Source of the DNA: Craterostigma plantagineum
Taxonomy: Eukaryota > Streptophyta > Magnoliopsida > Lamiales > Linderniaceae
Assembly: GCA_027422505.1 (NCBI GenBank)
Contig: JAPQWV010001652.1
Location: forward strand, 1 to 64,000
Length of the DNA stretch: 64,000 nucleotides
Reading direction: 5' to 3'
The stretch's first letter is position 1, and each line of letters begins with the position of its first letter. Below, in pieces: positions 1 through 9,107 of this stretch. The notes below the pieces were generated by a model that worked only from the letters and a program-made list of their open reading frames with translations, was not told the origin of the DNA and made no database searches. Made by a program: the position numbers and the translations under genes.

Positions 1-1568
1 ACAAATTAGGGCCCTAGGTTAGACTTGACACCTCGCATGCCAGTCACAATAACGGTAGCCTACTCTGGAAGTTCACGCCAGGTTGCTTCTTCCGTATAAT
101 ATATAAAACGGTCGCACCTCGGGAAGCTCTCGCCCGGGTAGACAAAGCGTTCGCATCTGTCGAGCTGACAGAACGCTCACACCTGTCAGCCGTCAGGTGC
201 CATATTGAGTACTAGCCTCGACTCTTCAACGAGTCACCAATCACAGAACCATCATCTACTCTACTAATAAGCGTTACCGTCTCCAATACGGTACACACGA
301 TATCAGTTCATCACCGACCCACACGGTCTGAACTTCCCTCGTACTAGTCTGAAGTGAACATGACAAATAAATGCATGATATATATAGTTTATTTAAATCG
401 CATAAAAATATTCACATATTTCATGTAAAACACGAAAGCATGAAAACACATAAAAGAACATATTGTTTACGTGTCGTAGGTGAATATTTCACCTACCTGT
501 AGTCCTGATTTTCGTCAGCGATAAATCATTAATACCTTGAACCTCTGAGAACACAAAATGATAGTTACATCAGTACAAAACTCACTCTCGGACGACTATA
601 ATAAATGACTTTAATTTTCGAAAATATTTACACCCAACGAAAACCTCGCACGACCAAAACGCTCAAACGCCTAAATACCGAAACTTTATACTGTATATAC
701 TAACCACTTGAATCACAAAAACCCTCATATGATCAAACTAAATTAAACTTATGTTAACCCACCAAAAAAAAAACTCCTTAGTGCCAAAATTTTAAGATTA
801 CTTCTGAAAGGTTGAAAAGACTTAAATACTTATATAATCTTAAACCCCAAAATACACAACATGGAAAACTCCCTTGTGCCAAAAATATTTTCTTAAGAGG
901 TTTAGAACCCTAGTTTATCGAAAACTTCCAAACTTAAACATTTACCTACAAATCAATCAAATCCACAAAACTATGCCACATCCTAACCTTCAAATAATTC
1001 AACAGTTATTCTATATAGAAACCTTCATATTAGAAATATTATTATATAGCCCCACAAAGAATGCTATGATGTCACTTTCTATGCACTAACCACTACAAAA
1101 ACATTCCCATATTTAATAACTAGACTTATACCATAATAGTTATTTCAAGAGTAAGTTTTTACCATCTAATCCAACAATCACGTAAGGTTCACAAGAGTAA
1201 TCTAATTATATAAGTCACATAACTTATTTAGGTACAAATATATAAACACAGACTATTCCTCAAATAGCACATGTGACTTATCGAACACTTTAGAATACCT
1301 TACGTCTTAAACCACCGAAAACCTTTCTATACTTAAGATAAATCGATACCTAAATAGAAGTACACTACCCAACTTTATATATTTCAACTATTTATGAAAT
1401 ACCTGAAAACTACTCTCAATAATTCCAACATACACACGAAAACATCACATAAGTTCGCCTCATTAAAACGTATTGACCTCACGTAATCTCGATCGAAAAT
1501 AGGTTATGAATACTCTAATAATCATGTACCCATAAACCACATAAATCTCATATATCATGTAAAACATA
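1..1568 (-). mobile_element. Probable LTR remnant of a Tekay-like element
   Basis: This AT-rich stretch has no convincing coding region; the 71-codon plus-strand reading frame at 874-1089 resembles nothing I know. The best clue is at 464-515: it resembles the hairpin segment found in the LTRs of both large gypsy elements here (7191-7231 and 24467-24508), and its orientation matches the minus-strand element gypsy-1. I infer a diverged LTR of the same broad lineage, cut off at the window edge on the left and by a copia fragment on the right. No terminal TG/CA or target duplication was found. The stretch 520-1568 holds nothing else I recognise. Confidence 0.4.
476..500 (-). repeat. LTR hairpin with splice-donor-like sequence
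   Basis: Arms GTAGGTGAA (476-484) and TTCACCTAC (488-496) are perfect reverse complements around a TAT loop. On the minus strand the segment reads ACAGGTAGGT at its start, close to the splice-donor consensus. The same position in the gypsy-1 and gypsy-2 LTRs carries ACAGGTAAGT. Confidence 0.5.
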
Positions 1569-1782
1569 TCAAATACACATGAGCACAAACATTTTTACGT
1601 GTTGTAGATGATCAACGAGCACATAAGCATATCTCCTACCACCAATGCTATGTACTTCCATCGGACCCATCAAATCCATGTGAATAAGCTGAAAACAATG
1701 AGCAGTTTCAAAACGTTGGGCAGCATGTTGGTCAACATTATGGCTAGCATGCACTTGCTTACCTTCAAACATGACTCACACA
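1569..1782 (-). pseudogene. Ty1/copia integrase fragment (copia-1, distal part)
   Basis: On the minus strand this encodes the junction between a copia GAG-pre-integrase domain and the integrase core. Visible pieces are FEGKQVHASH near the N-terminal side, and then HMDLMGPMEVHSIGG and YAYVLVDHL, matching the copia integrase pattern 'DLxGPMxxxSxGGxxY'. The first catalytic Asp of the integrase is the D of HMDL. The rest of the integrase, RT and RNase H are missing: homology stops near 1600 and the LTR-like remnant begins. The fragment continues at 4256 beyond an inserted LINE. Being frameshifted and truncated, it is a dead copy. Confidence 0.75.
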
Positions 1783-1795
1783 CAACCTTACCAAA
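1783..1795. repeat. Target-site duplication, left copy (ORF1-only LINE)
   Basis: CAACCTTACCAAA lies directly beside the LINE poly(A) tail (seen as poly-T from 1796) and is identical to 4243-4255 at the other end. A 13-bp duplication is normal for LINE target-primed insertion. Confidence 0.92.
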
Positions 1796-2022
1796 TTTTT
1801 TTTTTTTGGGAAATGGTCACTAAAATAAAAAGGAAAGCAGTACATGTGGTTCGCTCAAGGAGCACATACCAACTGGTAACAAGCTACCAGCTCACAAGGA
1901 CACAACCAAATCCACAGAAACAGCCCTCAAACAACAAGCCAAAGGAAAGGCGGCAAAGACAGCCAAACACATGCAGAAATCCAAATCCGACCAAGTAAAA
2001 CCACAACAAGCGGCGAGCGAGG
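1796..2022 (-). other. 3' UTR and tail of ORF1-only LINE
   Basis: On the minus strand the segment ends TTTTAGTGACCATTTCCC followed by poly(A). The 3' ends of LINE-B, LINE-D and LINE-E have the same tail motif. About 50-100 bp further upstream, a CTGGTAGCTTGTTACCAG stretch resembles the corresponding part of LINE-D. The shared tail suggests recognition by the same reverse transcriptase. Confidence 0.75.
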
Positions 2023-4039
2023 TCAGGGGTCTCCAGTGTCGTGGCTAGCTATAGGATCTTGGGTGCTCTTGTTCGTCGCCTCATGGGCAGCCTCGAGGTC
2101 AGCAAGAGCCTCAAACATGTTACGATCCGGATGGTGGTACGACGTCCCAACGCCTTTGGTGGTGGGGGCATCCGCCGAGCTAGGATGAGTTGGCCGAGTC
2201 CTGCGATCGAAGGAATGTTTGGGCCGGCGTTGCTTGCCTTCCCCATCGAGGCCAGCCATGGTGGCCTCCTTATGAACGACGCCTTTACCCTTGGATTCCA
2301 TACGACTCCATGCACGCACTTGTGTTGCCACCGTAGTCGGACGTGGCAGCGGTTTGTTAGGCTGCATGGGCGCGGCGACCGTGAGGGCCCTAGCCGAGCT
2401 GTTAGGACGCGGGTGGATCTTGGCCGAGCTTTTAGGCGGCTGTTGCGGCCGGTTTTTGGGGCAAGTCGTGATACTATGGGCCCAGGAGTCACATGACGAG
2501 CATTTTTTTGGTCGCCACTCATATTCAACATTAACGGGTACGACCCCGAGGAGCTACCATCCTGAGTTGGAATGTGGATATTGAATCGCTCGACTAAAGG
2601 TTCCGTCAGTGTTATTTCAATACAGACCCTAGCATACTCAAGACGTTCCGCGCGAGCCGTCACTGCATCCGCAAACAAGGGCTTCCCGAGCACACTAGCA
2701 ACGATTCCTAAGCCGGCTTGTGTCCAGTATTCCGTTGGGATGTTTCGGAGTCTAACCCAAAGCGGAATAGTCGGATGCTGTTTCTTTTCAAAAGAAAAAC
2801 CCATATGCCAAGCCTCAAGGAAGATCGGCTGCCCCTGCAAGAGCCAAGGTCCACCTTCCAAGGCCGCAGCTGGCGCGCCTCCGAGGTAAAACGGAACTTG
2901 AAAAATCCATTGATCGTCGATCTTACTTCGACAAGGTTCTCCAAATAGATCGGACGAAGCGTTCAACATGTGGGAAATACGGGCGCTTCCCAATAAAATA
3001 CCCGACGAGCGTATGATCCCACCGTGCGGCACCTTGCTGAGCAACTTCCCACGAAGGCCGGGCAGCAGCGACTCCATCAATGACACTAGGCATCATGTAA
3101 GTTAGAGGGATGCGTGGTGAGCTAGCCCTTCCTCGGTTGTTGTTGACGCCAGACAATATCAGAGAATGAAGGTCCCGAACTAAGAATTCCCGGTGGTGGA
3201 ACCTCCTCAGGAAGCCTAGTGCGCGAATCTGTATTGCCGGCGCATGAGGGAAAGGTAGCTATTATGGGAGAATCCTTGGAAGAATCGTTAGGCCCATGAA
3301 TAGTGGATATAACCTCATCCTCGTCATGTGTAGGCCCATTAAGGGTGGTAGTGGCTTTCTCCACATGTCCAGGCCCAAAAGGGGTATCCGGCCCAACAGT
3401 GTTGGGGTAAGTATCCAACACAAATTCAGGGCCCTTTAGAGGATAATTCTCCACCTCAAGCGCAGGCCCATCAGGAATATTATTAGGCCCATCAGAATTA
3501 GGGTTAGCTTCCACCTCTAGTCTAGGCCCAATATTAGCAATAGGCCCAATAGGGTTAGGTTCTGTCGTCAGAACCCTAATTCCATCTTCACCATCTTGAT
3601 CTTCCAATTGCAGGTTACGACTGGTGGCGGTGGTGTGCCCCTCCGCATTGGTCTGTGCACGGCCTGAGTAGCATCACGGAGGGGGGCTGTGTGGGAGGTG
3701 ATACGTCGGCGTCGTTGCGGAATCCACAGTGGTCGAGGCGGGTTAATCCTTGGTGATGGCAGAGGGGTCGAGACAAGCTCATGGGTGAGCGCAGTTCCCT
3801 TTGTGGGGGGGGGGGGGGTTCGGCCAATTTGGCGAACCCGCCGGCGAGGTTAGGGAATCGGAACGCCTGCTAGTGACGCGGCTAAACAGTCCCTCAAACG
3901 AAGGAACATCGAAGAGGCTGTCAAACGCGGGGATGGACTGCCGAAGCAAGCCATAATCCGGCACCAAGCTGGCAGGGTCCACGTTCGGCATGTCAGAGGT
4001 AGCCATAGAAGATGAAGAGGTGAGAAGTCGAAGGGTCAC
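2023..4039 (-). pseudogene. LINE ORF1 protein (DUF4283 plus CCHC zinc knuckle)
   Basis: ORF1 proteins of plant L1-type LINEs bind the element RNA. The N-terminal part begins near 4039 or 4006 (MATSDMPNVDPASLVPDYG). A Gly-Pro-rich low-complexity middle (3122-3607) ends in SFSDIVWRQQ. The DUF4283 domain lies at about 2640-3086, with the pattern WVRLRNIPTEYWTQAGLG and then FADAVT and YARVCIEI. A zinc knuckle CX2CX4HX4C (C-SS-C-DSWA-H-SITT-C) lies near 2470-2510, followed by a basic tail ending with NMFEALADLE before the stop at about 2023. At least three frame changes occur, one at a 14-G run (3805-3818). The C-terminus matches the ends of ORF1 in LINE-B, LINE-C and LINE-G, so the gene is complete in extent but not intact. 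Confidence 0.8.
3805..3818. repeat. G14 homopolymer
   Basis: Fourteen consecutive G on the plus strand lie in a proline-rich part of LINE ORF1 and coincide with a frame change. A slippage mutation and an assembly or sequencing error are equally possible. Confidence 0.9.
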
Positions 4040-4242
4040 TAAGAGACGGGGATAGAAGAGACGGGGCTAAGACCCTCCCATCGCCGTTTGAGCCGGCGAT
4101 GGAGGGTGGGGGGTGCGGCTGGTGTCGAAGTGGCGAGACGGATGGTGGTCGCCGGCAGTGAGGGGAGATGGTGATGGAGGGTGACGGATTTTTTAGGTTT
4201 TTCGTTAGGGTTTGACAAGAGAGAAACTAGAGAGAGAAATCT

Positions 4243-4255
4243 CAACCTTACCAAA
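4243..4255. repeat. Target-site duplication, right copy (ORF1-only LINE)
   Basis: CAACCTTACCAAA is identical to 1783-1795. With one copy removed, the copia reading runs straight across the insertion site. Confidence 0.92.
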
Positions 4256-4720
4256 CTCCTTAAGCTTTGGAATGCCTCTAATTGCGTCGTGTTTGATAAG
4301 TTGCTCCAGCGTACGGTAGTTGACATGGCCCAGTTGGTAATGCCAAAGGATGACATCATCATCGGCCTTAGAGAGTTGGCACACGTCTTCACACCGGATT
4401 TTTCACCGACTAGATAGCAGTTGTTACTCGATATTTTTCCTGCCATAACTCGCACGCAATTACTGTTAAATACTTCACAACATTCTTTATTAAATCGTAC
4501 CTTGAGATCGTCATCGCAAAGCCCGTCTACATGAAGGACATTGCTTAGCTTGGGAAAGTTGGCACATTCAATCTGCCTTGGCCGAGAATCTGTCCTTTTG
4601 CATCTCCTCCAAATGTCACAGATCCACTCTTTAAGGGCATGTACTCACTAAGATGAGCCAGCTGAACTTTCTCCCGACATACTTTTCAACACTGATTCAA
4701 TGTTGAGCGGGATGTTGGAG
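4256..4720 (-). pseudogene. Ty1/copia protease C-terminal part and GAG-pre-integrase (copia-1)
   Basis: The minus strand encodes a copia protease tail followed by the pre-integrase module. Recognisable stretches are FPKLSNVLHVDGL (about 4530-4570), ISSNNCYLVGE (about 4410-4440) and pre-integrase-like sequence running into KEFGKV at the LINE insertion site. The catalytic DSG of the protease is not visible: the zinc-knuckle-side sequence ends with GESSAGSS and resumes in another frame at a piece resembling the end of the protease, so I infer a deletion of the active-site segment. Several frameshifts are present. Confidence 0.65.
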
Positions 4721-5371
4721 GACATTTCAGCCGACATCGATTTCTTCGCAGAAAACTCCCCCTTCAATTTCCAGCAATATGGCTTACTATGACCAAGCTG
4801 CTTACAATGGTTACAGTTTAACTGTCTATTCTTAGACCTACTGGCAGCATGCTTACGACTCTTCTTAACGACTAAATTCTCAATACGTTCCTTCGTAACA
4901 TGCTCGGTTTTTTCCTTAGCAAAACTATCTTAGGTCTATCATGAATAAATGAATCAGAAGAATTTGAGGGCTGAGAGTTAAATCCTAAACCTTGCTTATC
5001 GAAAACACCTAAAGATAATACCTCATCAAGGGTATTTTTACCCTTGTTCATCTGCGTGAACGTTTCGTCGGCCTCGTTGACTCGCTTTTGAAGTTTGTCA
5101 ATCTCCTTGTCCTTCTCGTCAGCACGACCTCCAATTTGTTCATCCCTTCAAGTAGGCTTTCAATCATCTTTTCGCTCTTCTCATTGTCCTCGGACATCGT
5201 TTTCACGATGGTTCTTAGTTCCGAATTTTTCGCCTTTTCCTTCTCATATTGCGCGGACAACATCTTGACGGCTTCATTAATCTGAACTTCCGCACAAATG
5301 TCAGTTTCTAACTCTGCATCATCAGAACTTAAATACCCATCAAACCAGTTTGAGTCATAACTCCCTTGCAT
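4721..5371 (-). pseudogene. Ty1/copia gag fragment (copia-1)
   Basis: The N-terminal part (5371-5048) begins MQGSYDSNWFDGYLSSDDAE and continues as an acidic, then heptad-like helical stretch (MLSAQYEKEKAKNSELRTIV), probably a coiled coil. Further along the minus strand, near 4773-4815, is a CX2CX4HX4C zinc knuckle (C-NH-C-KQLG-H-SKPY-C), as in copia Gag. In between, the sequence is frameshifted. The true Gag start, leader, PBS and 5' LTR are absent; homology ends about 5400, before LINE-A. Lineage not assigned with confidence. Confidence 0.6.
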
Positions 5372-5459
5372 TGCTTGGGGGTTGCAAGATGAGGATGCTC
5401 TTTTGACGACTATACTTACTATGGGCCCTAAAGCGAGTGCAACCCTTTGGGGTTAATCC
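5372..5459. other. Junction between copia-1 and LINE-A
   Basis: About 90 bp with no recognised coding content. LINE-A homology starts at or just before its ORF2 start codon (5460). I found no target duplication matching the LINE-A 3' flank at 42154. Confidence 0.4.
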
Positions 5460-6125
5460 ATGATCCCTATCGGTTCATGGAACGTGCATGGTCTTAATAG
5501 GCAAGACCACAGGAGGGCGGTGAGGGAGTGGATTAGTCGTGGTGGTTTGAGACTTGTTGGTCTTCTTGAGACTCAAGTGGCCGAGTCTAACGCAGCACGC
5601 ATTTCTGATGGACTTAGGCTGCGTTGGAGTTGATTTTTTGACTATATGGTGGCCCTGGGACTCGTATTGGGTGGGCTTGGACCCTTCGTGGCTTCGCGTG
5701 ACAGTTGGAGCCAAATCTAGCCAAGCTGTACACTGCCATGTGGAACAAATTGACACGAGGGAAACAAATGTTTCTCTCTTTCGTATATGGGAATTCTAAA
5801 CGGGTACCCCTTCGGGACGAGCTGATCCAGTTCTCTGCATTACGTATGGACGATGCATGGCTGGTGTCAGGGGATTTCAACACCATTCTACATGCGGGCG
5901 AGGGAAGTTGGGGTGCTCCTCAACCGCGGGATATGTCAGATTTTCGGACCTGTCTACTAAGAGCTGATTTATTATCTCTTCCTTCAACAGGACATGAGTT
6001 CACTTGGTATAATCAGCAGCGGGCACTTGCGGATATCTGGCGTAGATTGGATCGCATGCTTGGCAATCCCCAGCGGTTTGCTAGGTATCCGGATGCATGT
6101 TTTCGTTGCGAGCTCCCTGCCACTT
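5460..6125 (+). pseudogene. LINE-A ORF2 piece 1: endonuclease (EEP) domain
   Basis: This is the N-terminus of ORF2, the apurinic-like endonuclease that nicks target DNA. The start at 5460 gives MIPIGSWNVHGLNRQDHRRA, matching other ORF2 starts here (LINE-C 35140, LINE-G 62945). LLETQVAESNA carries the conserved Glu (E of LLET). An in-frame TGA follows at LRLRWS, where relatives have Trp, and then frame changes. The frame from 5705 carries LSFVYGNS, DAWLVSGDFNTIL (catalytic GDFN) and HEFTWYNQQ...IWRRLDRML. The piece stops in the LPATSDHSP motif because gypsy-1 inserted there. Confidence 0.85.
6121..6125. repeat. Target-site duplication CACTT, left (gypsy-1)
   Basis: CACTT directly before the LTR start TGTCACGACC is repeated at 16631-16635. 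A single copy restores the LINE-A endonuclease codons across the site. Confidence 0.93.
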
Positions 6126-7190
6126 TGTCACGACCCGTCGTCCCGCCCTCGTATTCCGTTCTAATCCTAAGTATCTAATGCTTTGTTATCGCGCAAAAGC
6201 GTAAAAATGCGAATAAAATTTTTCCTTTTAAAAACTACGTGCGGAAGTCTTATACACATGTCAAAAGAATGTTCGCAAATCGTTCTACAATTCATCGTAG
6301 TCATGTCTATACAGAAGACAAGTGTGGGTGAGTGTGCAGCCAAAAGCTTCCTATGCGCCCGGCCTTCACAGGTCGTCATCCATACACACACTCCCACCTC
6401 AAAAGCAGCCGGATAGCTTCAAAGATCGGCCTCGCATAAAAGTCGGATCACGTACCGTGATCGTCGGTACCTACAACACGTAACATAAACAATGAGCCAC
6501 CGAGGCTCAGTAAGCAGAAATTATGCATGTATGCACGTGTCCTAACGAACGACAATCCACGCCGTCGTTTTCTAACGTCATACTCTTTTTCTCATACTCT
6601 TACTTCATACGGGCCCTCGGCTTTCAGTCCCACTATGCGCCATCCTTAGAGATCTCAGTGTGGAGGTTCACACACTAGAAGGTCACCTGAAGGAATCTTC
6701 CCTTACTCAGTGTGGCCTCCACGCGAGCGCTTCTCACTGGTAGTCAACACCGAAGCCACTAACCACGGAGGTCTCCCGAAGGAATCTTCCCTCCGGGTAG
6801 TGCTTTACACGCTAGAAGGTCACCCGAACGAATCTTCCTTACTCAGCGTGTGCCCCGGGCCGCATCCTCCAGGTTGCATCTCCCGCATACGGGGTATTTC
6901 CCCCAGCCTCTTATACAGGCCTTTTAGCTTCATTCGCCTTACTGGCTGCACAGCGGAAGCCGTGACTCTTCATTCGAGTCGACACAGACGCCACTATCGG
7001 CGAGTATACATCGCACACAGGCGATCTTACGCACGCTCATACCTCGCGTCTTATACACTACGCATGCGTGCAAATGCTCATGCTATGCTCATGTACATAT
7101 TCTAATCATGCCATCATGCACATAATTTAATCGTATCATACGTACACATTTCATACAAAATTCACGAGCACGTAATTCACATAATTGGAC

Positions 7191-7231
7191 GCAGGCAAGT
7201 TACGTGTCGTAGTTGAATTTCTACTTACCTG
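7191..7231 (-). repeat. Conserved LTR hairpin with donor consensus (gypsy-1, left)
   Basis: In plus reading GCAGGCAAGT (7191-7200) and ACTTACCTGT (7222-7231) are near-perfect inverted arms. The sense strand reads ACAGGTAAGT, a consensus 5' splice site. The other LTR has it at 14798-14839. Confidence 0.75.
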
Positions 7232-7469
7232 TAGTCCAAGCTCAATTAGCGTATTGCCTCGTGAATCTCCTAATGTTCGACCTTTTTAAATAAAAAGGGT
7301 TAATTTGTTAGTATCCTGCTTTCTTAGCTAATTCATCGAAATAATTTAATTCTGTCTTATTACTTATTTGGACTTGTATAAATTTTCTAGACTCCAATTT
7401 AATTTATTTGCGTCTTACATTCCTAAGTCCTTACATTTCAAGAGCTAAAGTATGTTAGATTTCGATGAC

Positions 7470-8345
7470 TCCAATTCATATAGCTAGGCGAAAGTGATTA
7501 GGACTTGGTATCAATCGATCTTTAATTGGTTCAATTCCAATCAAGTTTCGATCCCTAAGAGATTTCTCACTTATCATCTAAATTCCTTACTCTATAAGCT
7601 CGGCGAAAGTCGCTTGATTCTACTAGGTTTCGCCCGATTAATTTCATCCAATTGAATTCCTAAATTGTATGAGTTTCGCCCGAAACTCGTATTTTAACCT
7701 CTTTCGATCGGAAGTCCTACTTACCACTTACTTTCGATCGAAACTCGTTTAGATTGAATCCTTTATTTCAAATTGATAATCATAATATAATCGCTTCGCT
7801 CGAACAATGCGAGTTTCGCCGAGATTTCGTTTGGTCGAAACTCACTTGCTCTAAATTCTGATTTTGATTTGAAATCATCACTTGTTAGTTTCGCCCGAAA
7901 CCATGTGGGTTTCGCCGAGTTTTTCCTTCGATCGAGAGTTCCCCTTTTGATCGATTTACGAGTTTCGTTCGTCGATTGCATGTGCATGGGCGAGTTTCGC
8001 CGCGTTTCTTCGTTGGCATGGCGTCACTACTTTAGCCCGAAACTATGCATGGTGAAAGGGTTAATTTGATCCGATTGCATGGGCTTGGGGTTGAGTTTCG
8101 CCGAGATCTATATCGGTCGAGACTCCCCTTTCATTAGTTAATTTCGATCGATTTATAGATTGGACATGAGTTTCGATCGATACTCATGTGTTAAAATGAG
8201 TTTCAGTCGAAACTCATATCTTATTGAGTTTACTATTCAGAACTAATTTGAATCAAATTGAATTCATGTTTCTCACGTCGCTCGAAACATAAAAATCAAT
8301 TTCCTAATTTCGATCGAAACTCAACTGTTCATTTGGTCGAAACTG
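7470..8345. repeat. Dyad-motif cluster in gypsy-1 LTR
   Basis: Many short inverted repeats of one type occur here: GAGTTTCGCCCGAAACTC near 7671, CTTTCGATCGAAACTC near 7731, TTTCGATCGATACTC near 8170, GAGTTTCAGTCGAAACTC near 8202 and others, interspersed with single half-sites (GAGTTTCGCCGAG). The other LTR has the same cluster at about 15085-15950. Confidence 0.8.
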
Positions 8346-9095
8346 CTTTCTTTCCAAATTTTCCAGTCGACAGTTCTGCATTTCATCCCTTCTTGTTACC
8401 CAAATCGTGTGATTCCCTCTTACAGCAGAATATCTAAGTTCTAAGTTGTATATAAACCATCCTAGAACTGATTTTACTTAAATCGGGACTTTAACGCTAA
8501 TTTATATCTCGCATTTAAGGTTTCGGTGTTCTTCTTCAACTACTTTGCTTTTAATACCATTAATACCTTCAACTACACCTAAGATACGAAATTAAAAGCT
8601 TGAGGAGGGTATTCACTTACAAATCTCGAAATCCTTAGCTAGTTGAGGTGCTCTTTGTTCGATTTCTGTCTCGGCTCCTTTCTCCTTCTTGCTTTTCGCA
8701 CTTTTTCTTAAGTTGTTTTGTGAGGTTTAATTATTAGTAGATATTTGTCTTGGCTTTTGAGGGTTAGGACATGGGCTTTTCCAAATTTTAGGGAAATTGG
8801 TCCCTCCATGTGGGCCTTTCCACAATTGGACCTAAATATTGATTTCTAGTCCAATATTAATTAAATCCTAGTCCAATCTATCATTTGCCATTTCCGAAAA
8901 TTTGCCTTCCAATTTAGGGTTCATAATGGTCCCAAAGTCCTTCGAACTTAATTGCACATAATTCGCGTAGCATTCACGAGCATAAAATTCATAACATCGC
9001 ATACACATATATCATATACGAAATTAACGTAAAATCACATAAGTCATACACGAAATTTATTGGCCGACCTAATTTGTGGGGACCGGGGTCCTACA

Positions 9096-9107
9096 TCCTC
9101 CCCTCCT
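9096..9107 (-). other. Polypurine tract of gypsy-1
   Basis: The minus strand reads AGGAGGGGAGGA immediately before the 3' LTR, the expected primer for plus-strand DNA synthesis. Gypsy-2 has nearly the same tract at 30339-30350. Confidence 0.85.

Larger units (their letters stand above)
1796..4242 (-). mobile_element. ORF1-only (half-LINE) retrotransposon
   Basis: This minus-strand LINE inserted into the copia-1 pre-integrase codons. It has a poly(A) tail at 1796, a 3' UTR of about 225 bp (1796-2022), one ORF1 (2023-4039) and a 5' UTR of about 200 bp (4040-4242). The 5' UTR carries the CCGGCGATGG-type GC-rich sequence also seen at the 5' end of LINE-D. There is no trace of ORF2: no endonuclease, RT or zf-RVT, although ORF1 runs to its natural C-terminus. 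Perfect 13-bp target duplications (1783-1795, 4243-4255) show that it inserted in this form. The organisation is like mammalian HAL1 elements. A copy of an internally deleted RNA is the simplest origin. Whether it is a family needs other copies. Confidence 0.85.
6126..9095 (-). repeat. Gypsy-1 3' LTR (2970 bp)
   Basis: The pair of 13741-16630. In sense (minus) direction the LTR has a cluster of dyad motifs at about 8345-7470 (GAGTTTCG / CGAAACTC and TTTCGATCGAAA types). A hairpin with ACAGGTAAGT follows at 7231-7191, and then imperfect tandem repeats at about 6850-6660 built on 'CTAGAAGGTCACC(C/T)GAAGG...ACTCAG(C/T)GTG'. No coding region is supported; reading frames such as 6710-7105 lie within these repeats. 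Confidence 0.93.

Noticed and set aside
874..1089. 71-codon plus-strand reading frame as a small gene
   Set aside because: AT-rich sequence in an LTR remnant, no recognisable motif, and no support on either side.
2041..2496. 151-codon plus-strand reading frame
   Set aside because: It is antisense to the LINE ORF1 zinc-knuckle region, whose minus-strand reading is clearly supported.
7470..8345. CRISPR-like array or satellite
   Set aside because: The repeated motifs are short palindromes with irregular spacing in a plant LTR, not uniform repeats with constant spacers.
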